A stretch of 64,000 bases of DNA from NCBI GenBank assembly GCA_965214485.1, contig CBDCBW010000009.1:620001-684000 (forward strand), given 5' to 3'. Each line of letters begins with the position of its first letter. Positions within the stretch are counted from its first letter, which is position 1. The notes below the pieces were generated by a model. That model worked only from the letters and a program-made list of their open reading frames with translations. It was not told where the DNA came from and did no database searches. Shown piece after piece: positions 8,466 through 17,486 of this stretch. The stretch is from JANQRZ01 sp965214485 (lineage in GTDB: Bacteria > Bacteroidota > Rhodothermia > Rhodothermales > JANQRZ01). The position numbers and the translations under genes are program-made.

Positions 8466-8585
8466 AGGTCTGAAGTCAATTGGCGTCTATGACTTGTGCC
8501 TGTATGTTACGCATCAACCATATAACTGCGCTACGAAGCCTCACGGCGCACCCCGAAACAAGGGAAGCCGCGGTGACCTTATCAC

Positions 8586-10154
8586 TCAGTCCACCAGATA
8601 CCCTGCTGCGAGCGCCCGAAATGCCTCGACCTGCGCCCGCTGCCACGCCGCGTCGCGCCCCAGCTCCTCGGCCACGAGGGCGGCCACGGCCGGGGCCATC
8701 GCGAGGCTCGCCCTCGCGTCGAGCAGCAGCGTCCGGCGCCGGCGCGAGAGCACGTCCTCGACCGTCCGCGCCATCTCCTCCCGCACCGACCACACGACCT
8801 CGCCGGCGCGCACCGGCCGGCCCGGGTGGAGCCGCTCGCCCCACGCCGGGCGCTCGGCGAGGAGCGCGGCCACGGCCGGCGCGTCCGCTCCATAATCGGC
8901 GAGGTCGCCGAACTGTGCCGCCTCTTCGTGGTGGCCGTGGATCGGGAGGTCGCGCGTGACCGAGGGCCGGTCGGGCAGGTCGGCGAGGGTGGCGGCCTGG
9001 TCGATCGTGTCCTCGGCCATCTTGCGGTAGGTGGTCCACTTGCCGCCGGTGATGGTGACGAGGCCGGAGGGCGAGATGAGGAGGGTGTGGTCCCGCGAGA
9101 GCGCGGCGGTCCCTCCGGGACCCTCGCCGCCGGGGTCTCCGACGAGCGGGCGGAGCCCGGCGAACGTCGAGAGCACGTCCGCCGCCGTCGGGTTCCGGGT
9201 GAGGTAGCGCGCGGTGTGTTCGAAGAGGTAGGCCAGCTCTTCGGCCAGCGGGCGCGGCTCGAGTTCAGGGTGTGGCACCTCGGTGTCGGTGGTGCCGACG
9301 AGCACGCGGTCGTGCCACGGGATGGCGAAGAGGACGCGCCCGTCGTCGGTCTTGGGGACCATGATGGCGGTGTCGCCGGGGAGGAAGGCGCGGTCGAGGA
9401 CGATGTGGACGCCCTGGCTCGGGGTGATGAGGGGGGCGGCGTCACCGTCGTCGAGGCGGCGGAGGCGGTCGGTGAAGACGCCGGTGGCGTTGATGACGGC
9501 GCGGGCGCGAATCTCGTGCTCGGCCCCGGTCTCGGCGTCGCGCGCGAGGACGCCGCGCACCTCGCCGTGCTCGTGGATGAGGCCGACGACCTCGACGTAG
9601 TTCAGGAGGGTCCCGCCCTCGTCCGCCGCCGTCTGCGCGAGGTTGACGGCGAGGCGGGCGTCGTCGAACTGCCCGTCGTAGTAGACCACGCCGCCGTCGA
9701 GGCCCTCGGGTTCGAGCGTCGGGAGGCGGGCCAGCGTCTCTTCTTTCGAGAGGTGCCGGCTGCGCCCGAAGCCGGAGCGCCCGGCGAGGAGGTCGTACAT
9801 CTTGAGGCCGATCCCGTAGAACGGCCCCTCCCACCACGCGTAGTTGGGCACGACGAACGGGAGGTCGCGCACGAGGTGCGGCGCGTTCTTCAAGAGCAGC
9901 CCGCGCTCCTTGAGGGCTTCGAGGACGAGAGCGACGTTGCCCTGCCGGAGGTAGCGGACGCCGCCGTGGACGAGCTTCGTCGAGCGGCTCGAGGTGCCCT
10001 TGGCGAAGTCGCTCTGTTCGAGCAGGAGGGTTCGGTAGCCGCGCGACGCGGCCTCGACGGCGCACCCCAGCCCCGTCGCCCCCCCGCCGACGATGACGAA
10101 GTCCCAAGGTTCATCGGCGCTCGCAAGCGCGTCCAGCATGGCGTTGCGGTTCAT
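8586..10154 (-). CDS. glpD: Glycerol-3-phosphate dehydrogenase/oxidase, FAD dependent
   Basis: A 522-residue flavoenzyme that oxidises sn-glycerol-3-phosphate to dihydroxyacetone phosphate at the inner face of the membrane and passes electrons to quinone. The FAD-binding motif FVIVGGGATGLG is at about residues 19-30, followed by GTSSRSTKLVHGGVRYL and LVRDLPFVVPNY, both typical of GlpD. The second half has WHDRVLVGTTDTEVP, FAGLRPLV, SRDHTLLISPSGLVTITGGKWTTYRKMAEDT and the C-terminal DAO_C domain (VREEMARTVEDVLSRR). The length matches the aerobic enzyme. The gene is single on its strand between the low-GC tcmP operon and a MITE-like element, and it marks the right-hand return to native sequence after the island. 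Confidence 0.93.
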   Translation of the reverse strand: MNRNAMLDALASADEPWDFVIVGGGATGLGCAVEAASRGYRTLLLEQSDFAKGTSSRSTKLVHGGVRYLRQGNVALVLEALKERGLLLKNAPHLVRDLPFVVPNYAWWEGPFYGIGLKMYDLLAGRSGFGRSRHLSKEETLARLPTLEPEGLDGGVVYYDGQFDDARLAVNLAQTAADEGGTLLNYVEVVGLIHEHGEVRGVLARDAETGAEHEIRARAVINATGVFTDRLRRLDDGDAAPLITPSQGVHIVLDRAFLPGDTAIMVPKTDDGRVLFAIPWHDRVLVGTTDTEVPHPELEPRPLAEELAYLFEHTARYLTRNPTAADVLSTFAGLRPLVGDPGGEGPGGTAALSRDHTLLISPSGLVTITGGKWTTYRKMAEDTIDQAATLADLPDRPSVTRDLPIHGHHEEAAQFGDLADYGADAPAVAALLAERPAWGERLHPGRPVRAGEVVWSVREEMARTVEDVLSRRRRTLLLDARASLAMAPAVAALVAEELGRDAAWQRAQVEAFRALAAGYLVD

Positions 10155-10226
10155 GGCGCTACCAAGGGTTCAGCATGGGTTGAGGGGCAGGGTGTGGGGG
10201 ACAGGGTGCCGGCAATACTGCCGGAG

Positions 10227-10395
10227 CTAGGCCTTGTGCGGGAACTCCGGCGTGGTTGGCGAGCAGGAGCCGACGGGGCTCGCGGCAAGGAGCGCGAAGC
10301 AGCCGTAGCGCAAGCTACGGCGATGCAGCGCGACGACGCAGCGGGAGCTGGCCGGCCCTGCGCAGCCCGCGAAGGGGCTTTCGCACAGGCCCTAG
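10227..10395. mobile_element. MITE-like element, copy 1 (169 bp, CTAG at both ends)
   Basis: This non-coding stretch between glpD and the next operon is bounded by CTAG on both sides and by imperfect terminal inverted repeats (CTAGGCCTTGTGCGG against CTAGGGCCTGTGCGA, read inward). A central block with GCGCGAAGCAGCCG and GCTACGGCGATGCAGC is shared with the elements at 53569-53737 (same 169-bp length) and 31139-31289 (inverted). CTAG is a known target duplication of IS5-type elements, so a non-autonomous derivative of such an element is plausible. No transposase lies in the window. The rest of the 10155-10527 gap shows nothing else I can name. Confidence 0.7.
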
Positions 10396-10527
10396 GAAAG
10401 AGTCGTCCCGGCCCCCGAGCAGGCCTACCGGCCGGCTCACTCCTGTGGGTCCCCGCCGGAGCCTGTCCTGAGCGCAGCCGGACGGGCGGGGAGGTCGTGT
10501 GTATTGGTTGGGAAGTGCATTCACGCA

Positions 10528-10977
10528 TCACGGGACCCGCATCAGCAGCGCCGTCATCCAGAGCACGAGCGCGGCGCGGGCCGTCCACGCGGCGGTCCGT
10601 ACCCAGTTCGAGGCGACGAGGCGGGCGTGGGCGTCGCCGTCGAAGCCGGCGGAGAGGGCGGTGTGGAGCGGGACCTGCACCACCGCCGTCGAGACCCACA
10701 CCACGCCGACGAGCCCCAGCCCGGTCCAGGCCAGCCACCCCGGCACGGCCTCCGGCCTGAGCCAGACGAGCGCGAGGGCGGTGCCGAGTTCGAGCAGCAT
10801 CGCCGGGAGCACGACGAAGGTGATCCGCGCCTGGTGCGCGGCCTCGTAGTCGGCGAACCCGTCCGCGCCGACGCCGGCGAAGAGCGGGTAGTGGACGAGC
10901 TGCACGACCCAGATCACCCCGAACATCGTGAGGGTGGCGAAGACGTGGGCCAGCACGAGCCAGGAGGCCGCTGTCAC
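10528..10977 (-). CDS. Four-helix integral membrane protein, function unknown
   Basis: A 149-residue hydrophobic protein. The start is the GTG at 10977, whose GTGA overlaps the TGA stop of the upstream FAD oxidoreductase gene by four bases, which predicts coupled translation; longer upstream frames read only Arg/Pro-rich antisense-like sequence. Four membrane helices are visible, at about residues 4-26, 50-70, 76-98 and 125-147. VVQLVHYPLFAGVG with a YEAAHQARI segment between helices 1 and 2 is a pattern I have seen in uncharacterised membrane proteins of about this size. Its tie to the FAD enzyme suggests a shared role, which the sequence does not define. Confidence 0.75.
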   Translation of the reverse strand: MTAASWLVLAHVFATLTMFGVIWVVQLVHYPLFAGVGADGFADYEAAHQARITFVVLPAMLLELGTALALVWLRPEAVPGWLAWTGLGLVGVVWVSTAVVQVPLHTALSAGFDGDAHARLVASNWVRTAAWTARAALVLWMTALLMRVP

Positions 10978-12245
10978 ACCGGCACCCCGAGGTCGGCGAG
11001 GACGGCGTCGGCGGCGCGTCGGCCCGAGCGGAGCGCGCCGTCGATCGAAGCGTTCGTCCGGTGGTCGCCCGCGAGGTAGAGGCCCCGGTCCAGCCTCGCC
11101 GGGCGCTCGGGCGGTGAGAGCGCCGGCGGGGTCTGGTCCGGCTGCGCGTGCAGAATGCGGTACGTCTTGAGGTGCCGCCAGGCCTCGGCGGCGGGGTACC
11201 ACCGCCGGAGGTGCGCTCGGACGCCGGCCTCGACCTCGCCGTCCGGCTGCGCCGGGTTGCCGAGGACCGAGACCGAGACGAGCGCCTGCCCGGGCGGTGC
11301 GTAGCGCGGCGAGACGTTGCTCATCACCGCGAGGTTGTTGACCGGCCCGCCGCCTTCCGGGCCTCGCCCCTCGCCGTCGAGCACGAGGACCGGGTCGGCG
11401 GTCGGGGCCTCGTCCGCCGCGTAGTAGAGGCAGACCACGCTGCGCGAGGCCGGCGGGTCGAACCCGCCGAGGAGATAGGCCAGCTCCGGCCCGTCGGTGG
11501 CGACGACGACCGCGGGGGCCTTGACCTCGGCTCCGGTTTCAAGCGTGACGGTGCCGGCGGCGACGCGCTGCACGCGGGTGTTGAGTTGGATCGCGTGGCC
11601 GTCGAGTCCGGCGGCGAGCTGCTCGGGGATCCGCTGCATCCCGCGCGCGGGTACCACGGTGTCGCCCTCGGTGAACATCCGAAAGTAGAACTCGAACGCG
11701 CGGCTCGACGCGCCGAGGCCGGGGTCGAGCAGGATGCCGCCGAGGAAGGGCTCGAAGAAGCGCCGGACGATCGTGTCCGAGAAGCCGTAGCGCTCGCGGA
11801 GCGCCGCCCTCGTCGTGACCTCGTCCCGTGCCCAGAGCGCGCCGAGGTCGGGCGAGCGGACGGCCCGCCGGAGCCTCAGCGTGCGGAGCTTGTCGGCGAG
11901 CGTGCCGACCGGCGAGAAGAGGGTCTGCGACGCGGCGAGGGGTTCGCGCAGCGGGTCGGCCACGCGGTGGAAGGCCCCGCCCGCGCGGACGAGCGCGCCG
12001 TCGTAGAACGAGCGCAGCTCGAGCGCGTCGTAGTCGAGCACGCGCTGCGCCTCGGGGTAAGCCGTCAGCAGGACCTGGAACCCCCGGTCGAGCAGGAAGC
12101 CCTCCACCTCGTCGGTGCGGACGCGCCCGCCGACGCCGTCGGAGGCTTCGATGACTTTGGCCGAGACGCCGTGCCGGTGCAGCTCGCGCGCGCAGCTCAG
12201 CCCGGCCAGCCCCGCCCCGACGATCAGCACATCGTAGGTCGCCAT
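10974..12245 (-). CDS. NAD(P)/FAD-dependent oxidoreductase of the amine oxidase / phytoene desaturase superfamily
   Basis: A 423-residue flavoprotein. The N-terminal dinucleotide-binding motif VLIVGAGLAGLSCARELHRHG is followed by the acidic residue and GGRVRTD that define this superfamily (amine oxidases, protoporphyrinogen oxidase, carotenoid desaturases). YGFSDTIVRRFFEPFLGGILLDP and the C-terminal LYLAGDHRTNASIDGALRSGRRAADAV (FAD-binding closing motif) agree. No carotenoid genes lie nearby, so the substrate is open. It is cotranscribed with a small membrane protein through a four-base GTGA overlap. The intact motifs at both ends indicate a functional enzyme. Confidence 0.85.
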   Translation of the reverse strand: MATYDVLIVGAGLAGLSCARELHRHGVSAKVIEASDGVGGRVRTDEVEGFLLDRGFQVLLTAYPEAQRVLDYDALELRSFYDGALVRAGGAFHRVADPLREPLAASQTLFSPVGTLADKLRTLRLRRAVRSPDLGALWARDEVTTRAALRERYGFSDTIVRRFFEPFLGGILLDPGLGASSRAFEFYFRMFTEGDTVVPARGMQRIPEQLAAGLDGHAIQLNTRVQRVAAGTVTLETGAEVKAPAVVVATDGPELAYLLGGFDPPASRSVVCLYYAADEAPTADPVLVLDGEGRGPEGGGPVNNLAVMSNVSPRYAPPGQALVSVSVLGNPAQPDGEVEAGVRAHLRRWYPAAEAWRHLKTYRILHAQPDQTPPALSPPERPARLDRGLYLAGDHRTNASIDGALRSGRRAADAVLADLGVPV

Positions 12246-12296
12246 CGCTCGGAGGAGGGGGTGGGAGGGGAGGCCGTCAAGCTACGGCAGCCGGGG

Positions 12297-12941
12297 TCAG
12301 CGAGGCAGCGTCACCGTGAGGCCCTCGCCCAGCGCCCCGGCGGCGACGCCGTCGGCCGCCGTGAACGTGACCGTGTACGCCTCGCCCGCGCTGAGGGGCG
12401 GCGCGCCCGCCGGCGTGCCCGCCGCTACGCGCTCGCGGAGGGCCTCGACCTCGGCGCAGAGCGTGCCCTTCGCCCGGACCACGTGGTACGGCCCCTGCTG
12501 CGCAAGAGGCAGCGACCGGTCGCTGAGGTCGGGGTCCGCCATGCGCTCCAGCACGAGCCCGACGGTGTACGTCCCCGCCGTGTCCGTCTCGGCGACCGTC
12601 ACGGAACCGAAGCGCTCGGACGGGTCGGCGGGGGTGGGGAGGAGGGTGTAGCTCAGGCGCAGGCCGCCGCCTTCGGGCGCGAGCGCGAGCGCGCTCAGGC
12701 CGAGCCGTTGCAGCCCCGTCTCGCGGGCCTGCGCCGAGCCGAGCAGCTCGAACGGAGTCGCCGGGTACGCCTCGCGCTGCGCGTGGTAGAGCACCGCCGT
12801 CGCGGCGAGCAGGCCCGGCGCGTCGAGCTGAGCGTCGAGGTCGAGGGCGGCGGCGTCGAGGGCGGGCGCGGCGGTTTCGCTCAGGCCGGCGCAGCCGGTG
12901 GCGAGGAGCAAGGCGACGAGGAGGAGAGCGAGGCGTTTCAT
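12297..12941 (-). CDS. Putative lipoprotein, function unknown
   Basis: A 214-residue protein with a lipoprotein signal: basic start (MKRLALLLVALLLATGC) with the lipobox LATGC near residue 17, so the mature protein begins at Cys and is probably anchored in the outer membrane. The rest is Ala/Leu rich with predicted beta strands (GTYTVGLVLERM, EAYTVTFTAADG) and one Cys in a KGTLCAEVEALRERV helix. No family is recognised. Its ATG overlaps the TGA stop of the upstream TIGR01777 gene by four bases (ATGA at 12938-12941), which indicates coupled translation with that gene. Confidence 0.75.
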   Translation of the reverse strand: MKRLALLLVALLLATGCAGLSETAAPALDAAALDLDAQLDAPGLLAATAVLYHAQREAYPATPFELLGSAQARETGLQRLGLSALALAPEGGGLRLSYTLLPTPADPSERFGSVTVAETDTAGTYTVGLVLERMADPDLSDRSLPLAQQGPYHVVRAKGTLCAEVEALRERVAAGTPAGAPPLSAGEAYTVTFTAADGVAAGALGEGLTVTLPR

Positions 12942-14329
12942 GGGGTGCGACCGAGGAGGTGACGGAGGGCCGGTTCGAGGTCGGGATACGCGAAGGAGAA
13001 GCCGGAGTTCACGAGCGCGGCGGGGATCATGCGAACGCTTTTGAGCGCCATCTCGTCCGCCGCCTCGCCCATCACCGTGCGGACGGCGGCTTCGGGCACG
13101 CGCACCACCGCCGGGCGGCGGAGCACCCGCCCGAGGGTCTTCGTGAAGGTCCGCTGCGTCACCGGCTCCGGCGCGCTGAGGTTGACCGGGCCGGAGAGGT
13201 CTCCGGCGAGGAGGTGCAGCACCGCGTAGAGCGCGTCGTCGAGCGCGACCCACGGCAGCCGCATCGTGCCGCCGCCGACGGTGCCGCCGAGCCCGAGCCG
13301 GAACGCCGGCAGCAGTGTCCCGAGGAACCCGCCGCGCGGCGTCAGCACGAGGCCGATGCGGAGGTTCACGGTGCGGAGGCCCGCCTCGGCAGCGGGCGCG
13401 GCGGCGGCCTCCCACGCTTGGCAGACCTCGGCGAGGAAGCCCTCGCCGGGGCCGTCGGCCTCGGTGACCCGCGCCTCGCCCCGCTCGCCGTAGAACCCGC
13501 TCGCCGAGGCGGAGAGGAACGTGCGCGGCGGGGTGCCGAGCCCCGCGAGGGCGTCGGCCAGGAGCTTCGTGCCGCGCACGCGGCTCTCCAGAATGCGCCG
13601 CCTCTTGGCCTCGCTCCAGCGCAGCCCGAACACGTTCTCGCCCGCGAGGTGCACCACGGCCTCGACCCCGCCCAGCGCCGAGCCGTCGATCTCCCCCGTC
13701 GCGGGGCTCCAGTAGGCCGCCCTCTCGTCTCTCCGGCCCGCGTACCGACGGACCGCGTCCCGCGACCGGACGAGCCGCACGACGCGGTGCCCACTCGTCG
13801 TCAAAAACGCGACGAGCGCCTCGCCGATCAGCCCCGTCGAGCCGGTCACGGCGACGGTCATCGGGTCAAGGTCGTAGGCCGCGTGCCGGGCGAGGTCGCC
13901 GCGCGTCACCCGGTGCCGGTAGGCGAAGAGCCGGTCGAGCTCCTTCCGGGCGAAGCCGCTCGCCACGTCCGACAGCGGCGCGAGCGGGAGGCGGTACGCG
14001 ACGTGGTCCTCCAGCGTCGAGCGGTCGGGCCCGCCGGGGATCATCCGGTGCGCGTGCGTCCACGCCGCGAACGGCCCGCGCACCTGGCGGTCGTTGAACC
14101 GCCGCCCCTCCTCGAACCCGAAGTGCTCGGCGGTCCACGTCAGCGCGCCGCCGGGCCCGAGCCCGATGACGGCGCGCTGCCCGTCGCGGATGCCCTCAAA
14201 GGTTTTCAGCCGCACCGGCTGCCACGGCGGCGTCAGCCGCTCGAACGCGCCCCGGTGGTCGTGCCACGCGAACAGCCGCTCGGCGGGCACCGCGACGGAG
14301 AGGCGGCGGGTGAAGGTCTGGTCAGTCAC
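12938..14329 (-). CDS. TIGR01777 epimerase-like protein with N-terminal SRPBCC domain
   Basis: A 463-residue two-domain protein. Residues 1-150 are an SRPBCC (START-like) domain (FTRRLSVAVPAERLFAWHD, FNDRQVRGPFAAWTHAH, LEDHVAYRLPL), and residues about 155-463 are a short-chain-reductase-like fold of the TIGR01777 family (VAVTGSTGLIGEALVAFL, VEAVVHLAGENVF, RWSEAKRRRILESR, SASASGFYG, LRIGLVLTPRGG, and the C-terminal DUF1731 segment RVPEAAVRTVMGEAADEMALKS). The fusion order is standard for this family; E. coli YfcH is the SDR half alone. The reaction is unknown. The start is a GTG at 14329, 21 bp below the photolyase stop, so the two may be cotranscribed. Confidence 0.88.
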   Translation of the reverse strand: MTDQTFTRRLSVAVPAERLFAWHDHRGAFERLTPPWQPVRLKTFEGIRDGQRAVIGLGPGGALTWTAEHFGFEEGRRFNDRQVRGPFAAWTHAHRMIPGGPDRSTLEDHVAYRLPLAPLSDVASGFARKELDRLFAYRHRVTRGDLARHAAYDLDPMTVAVTGSTGLIGEALVAFLTTSGHRVVRLVRSRDAVRRYAGRRDERAAYWSPATGEIDGSALGGVEAVVHLAGENVFGLRWSEAKRRRILESRVRGTKLLADALAGLGTPPRTFLSASASGFYGERGEARVTEADGPGEGFLAEVCQAWEAAAAPAAEAGLRTVNLRIGLVLTPRGGFLGTLLPAFRLGLGGTVGGGTMRLPWVALDDALYAVLHLLAGDLSGPVNLSAPEPVTQRTFTKTLGRVLRRPAVVRVPEAAVRTVMGEAADEMALKSVRMIPAALVNSGFSFAYPDLEPALRHLLGRTP

Positions 14330-14350
14330 GGGTCATGGGTCCACGCCCCC

Positions 14351-15799
14351 TTACTTGATCTCGTTGTAGGCCGCGAGGGCGCGGTCGCGGGCGTCGCCGT
14401 GGTCGACGATCGGCTCGGGGTAGGTCTCGCCGAGGACGACCCCGGCTTCGGCGAGCACCTCGTCCGGCGCGGTCCAGGGGGCGTGGATGTATTTCGCCGG
14501 GAGGCCCTTCAGCTCCGGCACCCAGCGGCGGACGTAGTCGCCGTCGGGGTCGTGCTTCTTGCCCTGAGAGACCGGGTTGAAGACGCGGAAGAAGGGCTGC
14601 GCGTCGGGGCCGGAGCCCGCGACCCACTGCCAGTTCATCGCGTTGTTGGCGAGGTCGCCGCAGCACAGCGTGTCCCAGAACCAGCGCTCGCCCTCCTGCC
14701 ACGGGACGAGGAGGTCCTTCGTCAGGAACGAGCCGACGATCAGGCGGGCGCGGTTGTGCATCCAGCCGAGCGCCCACAGCTGCCGCATTCCGGCATCGAC
14801 GACCGGGTAGCCCGTCTGCCCGCGCTGCCACCGGCGGAGCGCCGCCGCGTCCGCCTGCCAGTCGAACCGGGCGAACTTCTCCTTCAGCGGCTCGGTCGGG
14901 AGCGTCGGGTAGTGGTGGAGGACGTGGTACGCGAACTCGCGCCAGACGAGCTCGCCGAGGAACGCGTCGGCGGCCTCGCGCATCGCGCCGTTGCGGACCC
15001 AGTTGCCGACGCGGACCCAGACCTGGCGCGGGCTGATCTCGCCGTGGTGCAGGTACGGCGAGAGGCGCGAGGTGCCGTCCTCGGCGAGGCGGTTGCGGCC
15101 CTCGGCGTAGCCGATCAGCTCGTCGTCGAGGAAGCGGTGGAGGACGGCGTGGGCGGCGCGCTCGCCGGGCGTCCAGAAGGCCGCCATCTGCTCCGCCCAG
15201 TCCAGGCCGTCCTGTGCCTCGGGCAGCAGGCCGAAGGCGTCGAGGGACGCGCTCTCGGGCCACGCCTCGGGGGCCGCCCGCTCGCCCATGCGCGGCACCC
15301 CGAGCGGCTCGCCGACCTCGACGGTCTCCTCGAACTTGGCGCGGAACGGGGTGTAGACGCGGTACGGCCCGTCGGTGGTCGTCCGCACGGCGTCGGGGTC
15401 GTGGAGGATGCGCGCGGCGAAGGTCCTGACCTCGGTGCCGCCTGAGCGCAGCGCCTCGGCGACTTCGGCGTCGCGCGCGCGCAGCGCCGGCTCGATCCGG
15501 GTGTTCCAGAAGACGGCGTCGGCCCCGACGGTCTCGGCGACGTCGCGGAGCGCGCCGAGGCTCGGGCCGGAGCGGAGGACGAGGCGCGAGGCCTTTTTCT
15601 CGAGCCGCTCCCCGAGCCGTCGCAGCGAGTGGTGGAGCCACCAGCGGTGCGCGCCACCGGGCGGCCAGTCGCCCTCCTCGTCCGGTGCCCAAATGAAGAC
15701 AGGGACGACCGGGCCGCCGCGCTCGACCGCGCGGTGCAGCGCGGGGTGGTCGGCGAGGCGGAGGTCGTGGCGGAACCAGACGAGCGTAGCAGCGGGCAT
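14351..15799 (-). CDS. phr: Deoxyribodipyrimidine photolyase (class I CPD photolyase)
   Basis: A 482-residue light-dependent DNA repair enzyme that splits cyclobutane pyrimidine dimers using reduced FAD. The N-terminal antenna domain begins LVWFRHDLRLADHPAL. The FAD-binding domain has TSRLSPYLHHGEISPRQVW, ELVWREFAYHVLHHYP, QTGYPVVDAGMRQLWALGWMHNRARLIVGSFLTKDLL and GDLANNAMNWQWVAGSG with SQGKKHDPDGDYVRRWVPEL. The tryptophan electron-transfer positions (in the Trp-rich FDWQ and WQWVAG regions) look intact. Length and motif order fit class I photolyases. It heads the run of minus-strand genes ending with the lipoprotein at 12297. Confidence 0.93.
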   Translation of the reverse strand: MPAATLVWFRHDLRLADHPALHRAVERGGPVVPVFIWAPDEEGDWPPGGAHRWWLHHSLRRLGERLEKKASRLVLRSGPSLGALRDVAETVGADAVFWNTRIEPALRARDAEVAEALRSGGTEVRTFAARILHDPDAVRTTTDGPYRVYTPFRAKFEETVEVGEPLGVPRMGERAAPEAWPESASLDAFGLLPEAQDGLDWAEQMAAFWTPGERAAHAVLHRFLDDELIGYAEGRNRLAEDGTSRLSPYLHHGEISPRQVWVRVGNWVRNGAMREAADAFLGELVWREFAYHVLHHYPTLPTEPLKEKFARFDWQADAAALRRWQRGQTGYPVVDAGMRQLWALGWMHNRARLIVGSFLTKDLLVPWQEGERWFWDTLCCGDLANNAMNWQWVAGSGPDAQPFFRVFNPVSQGKKHDPDGDYVRRWVPELKGLPAKYIHAPWTAPDEVLAEAGVVLGETYPEPIVDHGDARDRALAAYNEIK

Positions 15800-15880
15800 G
15801 AAGCGAGGTGGCTCAGGAGAAGGGCGACGCTTGTATGCCGCCGCCCGCCGTCGCCGTTCCCCGTTCGGTGCTCCGCCCGG

Positions 15881-16630
15881 TTAGCGCGGGCGGACCGTCG
15901 CGAAGCCGCCGTCGACCGAGAGCATCTGCCCGGTGACCCACCCGCTGCGCTCGCCGTCGAGGAGGAAGCGGAGCGCGCCGACGAGGTCCTCCGGCTCGCC
16001 GATCCGCCCGAGCGCGTGCATCCGGGCCGAGGCCTGCTCGGCGGCGGCGCTGCCGGTGAGCCGCGCCGTGAGCGGCGTGCGGACGAGGCCGGGGGCGACG
16101 GCGTTGACGCGGATTTTCCGGGGCGCGTAGCTCGCCGCCGCGGCGAGCGTGAGGCCCGCCACGCCGCCCTTCGCCGCGGCGATCGCCTTGTGGTTGGCCA
16201 GCCCGAGCCGCGCCGCCACCGACGCCATCAGCACGACCGCGCCGCCCTCGGGGTCGCGGTTGGTCTGCATCGCCCGCGCCGCCGCCTTGACGAGGTAGAA
16301 CGCCGTGCCCAGGTTCAGCGCGATGGTCTCGTCGAACTCCTCGACGCTGGTGAGGTGGGCGGGCTTGAGGAGGACCGAGCCGACGAGGTTCGCGGCCCCG
16401 TCGAGCCGCCCGTGCGTCTCGACGGCGGCCTCGACGGCGGCCTCGACCTGGGCGTAGTCGGTCGCGTCGAGCGGCTGGGCGAGCGCCCCGGTCTCGGCGG
16501 CGAGCGCGCGCAGCGGCTCCTCGCTCCGGGCACCGAGGACGAGGCGGGCACCGTCGGCGGCGAGCGCCCGCGTGAGCGCCGAGCCGATGCCGCCGGTGGC
16601 TCCGAGGATGAGGTAGACCGGGGAAGGCAT
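15881..16630 (-). CDS. SDR-family oxidoreductase lacking the usual catalytic tyrosine
   Basis: A 249-residue Rossmann-fold protein with the cofactor motif LILGATGGIGSALT at residues 7-20, DATD near residue 56 and a NLVGS segment where classical SDRs have NNAG. The active-site serine is at 137 (LMASVAA) and the lysine at 154 (AAAKGG), but the residue four before the lysine, normally Tyr, is Ile150. The C-terminal SGWVTGQMLSVDGGF is standard. A protein with this gap may be a poor dehydrogenase, may use another proton donor, or may have a binding role. Related SDRs with a similar AIAAAKG segment seem to exist, so this may be a subfamily trait and not decay. Confidence 0.85.
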   Translation of the reverse strand: MPSPVYLILGATGGIGSALTRALAADGARLVLGARSEEPLRALAAETGALAQPLDATDYAQVEAAVEAAVETHGRLDGAANLVGSVLLKPAHLTSVEEFDETIALNLGTAFYLVKAAARAMQTNRDPEGGAVVLMASVAARLGLANHKAIAAAKGGVAGLTLAAAASYAPRKIRVNAVAPGLVRTPLTARLTGSAAAEQASARMHALGRIGEPEDLVGALRFLLDGERSGWVTGQMLSVDGGFATVRPR

Positions 16631-16659
16631 AGGGGCGCGTGCGGTCGGGAAAACAGAAC

Positions 16660-16689
16660 AGCCCGGAGCGCGGGGAGGCGCTCCGGGCT
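16660..16689 (-). terminator. Rho-independent terminator after the fasciclin gene
   Basis: A perfect 11-bp stem (AGCCCGGAGCG paired with CGCTCCGGGCT) with an 8-base loop, followed on the minus strand by a T-rich tail (TTCTGTTTT). It lies 46 bp after the stop of the fasciclin lipoprotein gene and just before the SDR gene, so it ends the fasciclin transcript. Confidence 0.8.
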
Positions 16690-16734
16690 GGGAAGCGGAA
16701 CCGGACGAAACGTTCCGCAGCGAACAGGTACCGC

Positions 16735-17322
16735 CTACATGTCCTCGTTCATCATCATCTCGTCGGCGGGCATCAGCACGCGGTCGATGACGTGGATGAC
16801 GCCGTTGGAGGCGTCCATGTCAGGCGAGGTGACGTTGGCGACGTTGCCCTGCCCGTCGGTCACGGTCACGCCGCCGCCGGCAGCGTTGATGGTGAGGTTC
16901 TGGCCCTCGACCGAGGCGAGCGCGACCTCGCCGCTGAGATCGCCGGACATGGCCCGGCGCGGAATCACGTGGTACCGGAGGAGGGTGGCGAGCTCGTCGC
17001 GGTTCTCCTCTTCGAGCAGCATCTCGAGCGTGCCTTCGGGGAGCGCGTTGAAGGCCTCGTCGCTCGGGGCGAAGATGGTGTAGGGACCGGGGCCCATGAG
17101 GGTCTCGTCGAGGCCGGCCTGCGCGACGGCGGTGCGGAAGTACGTCAGGCCCGCGCCCTCAGCCACTACGAGGGCGTTGTCGCCGTCCATCAGGTCGTCG
17201 TCGTCGGTCATCACGCCCTCTTCCTCCATTAGGTCGTCGTCGGCGACCTCGCGGTCACCGCAGCCGACGAAGGCCATGAGGGTAAGAGCGCAGAAAAAAG
17301 CGAAAAAGCGGGTAGTCGTCAT
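16735..17322 (-). CDS. Fasciclin (FAS1) domain lipoprotein
   Basis: A 195-residue exported protein starting at the ATG at 17322. The signal ends in a lipobox MAFVGC, so Cys21 is probably lipidated. Residues 26-50 form a strongly acidic linker (runs of Asp and Glu with Met), and residues about 52-190 are one FAS1 domain: GPGPYTIFAPSDEAFNALP (the conserved H1 region), LLRYHVIPRRA, LTINAAGGGVTVT and the closing NGVIHVIDRVLMP (H2 region). FAS1 domains mediate adhesion or surface polymer binding. The gene is transcribed alone, with a clear terminator after it. An AT-rich leader upstream (17323-17450) probably holds its promoter. Confidence 0.88.
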   Translation of the reverse strand: MTTTRFFAFFCALTLMAFVGCGDREVADDDLMEEEGVMTDDDDLMDGDNALVVAEGAGLTYFRTAVAQAGLDETLMGPGPYTIFAPSDEAFNALPEGTLEMLLEEENRDELATLLRYHVIPRRAMSGDLSGEVALASVEGQNLTINAAGGGVTVTDGQGNVANVTSPDMDASNGVIHVIDRVLMPADEMMMNEDM

Positions 17323-17486
17323 CGGGGAATGCCTCCTGAAGATGGTAGGGGTAGAGCGTCTCCCGTGTGTAGGGTGAAGCGGGAGACGGCCAAAAGTACG
17401 CACACCGTACTCAAAGCGCCGAAACCCGTGTCTGTTCGAGGTTTTGCATAATTTCACGGGGCACGCCCTCACCGACCGGACCCCCG

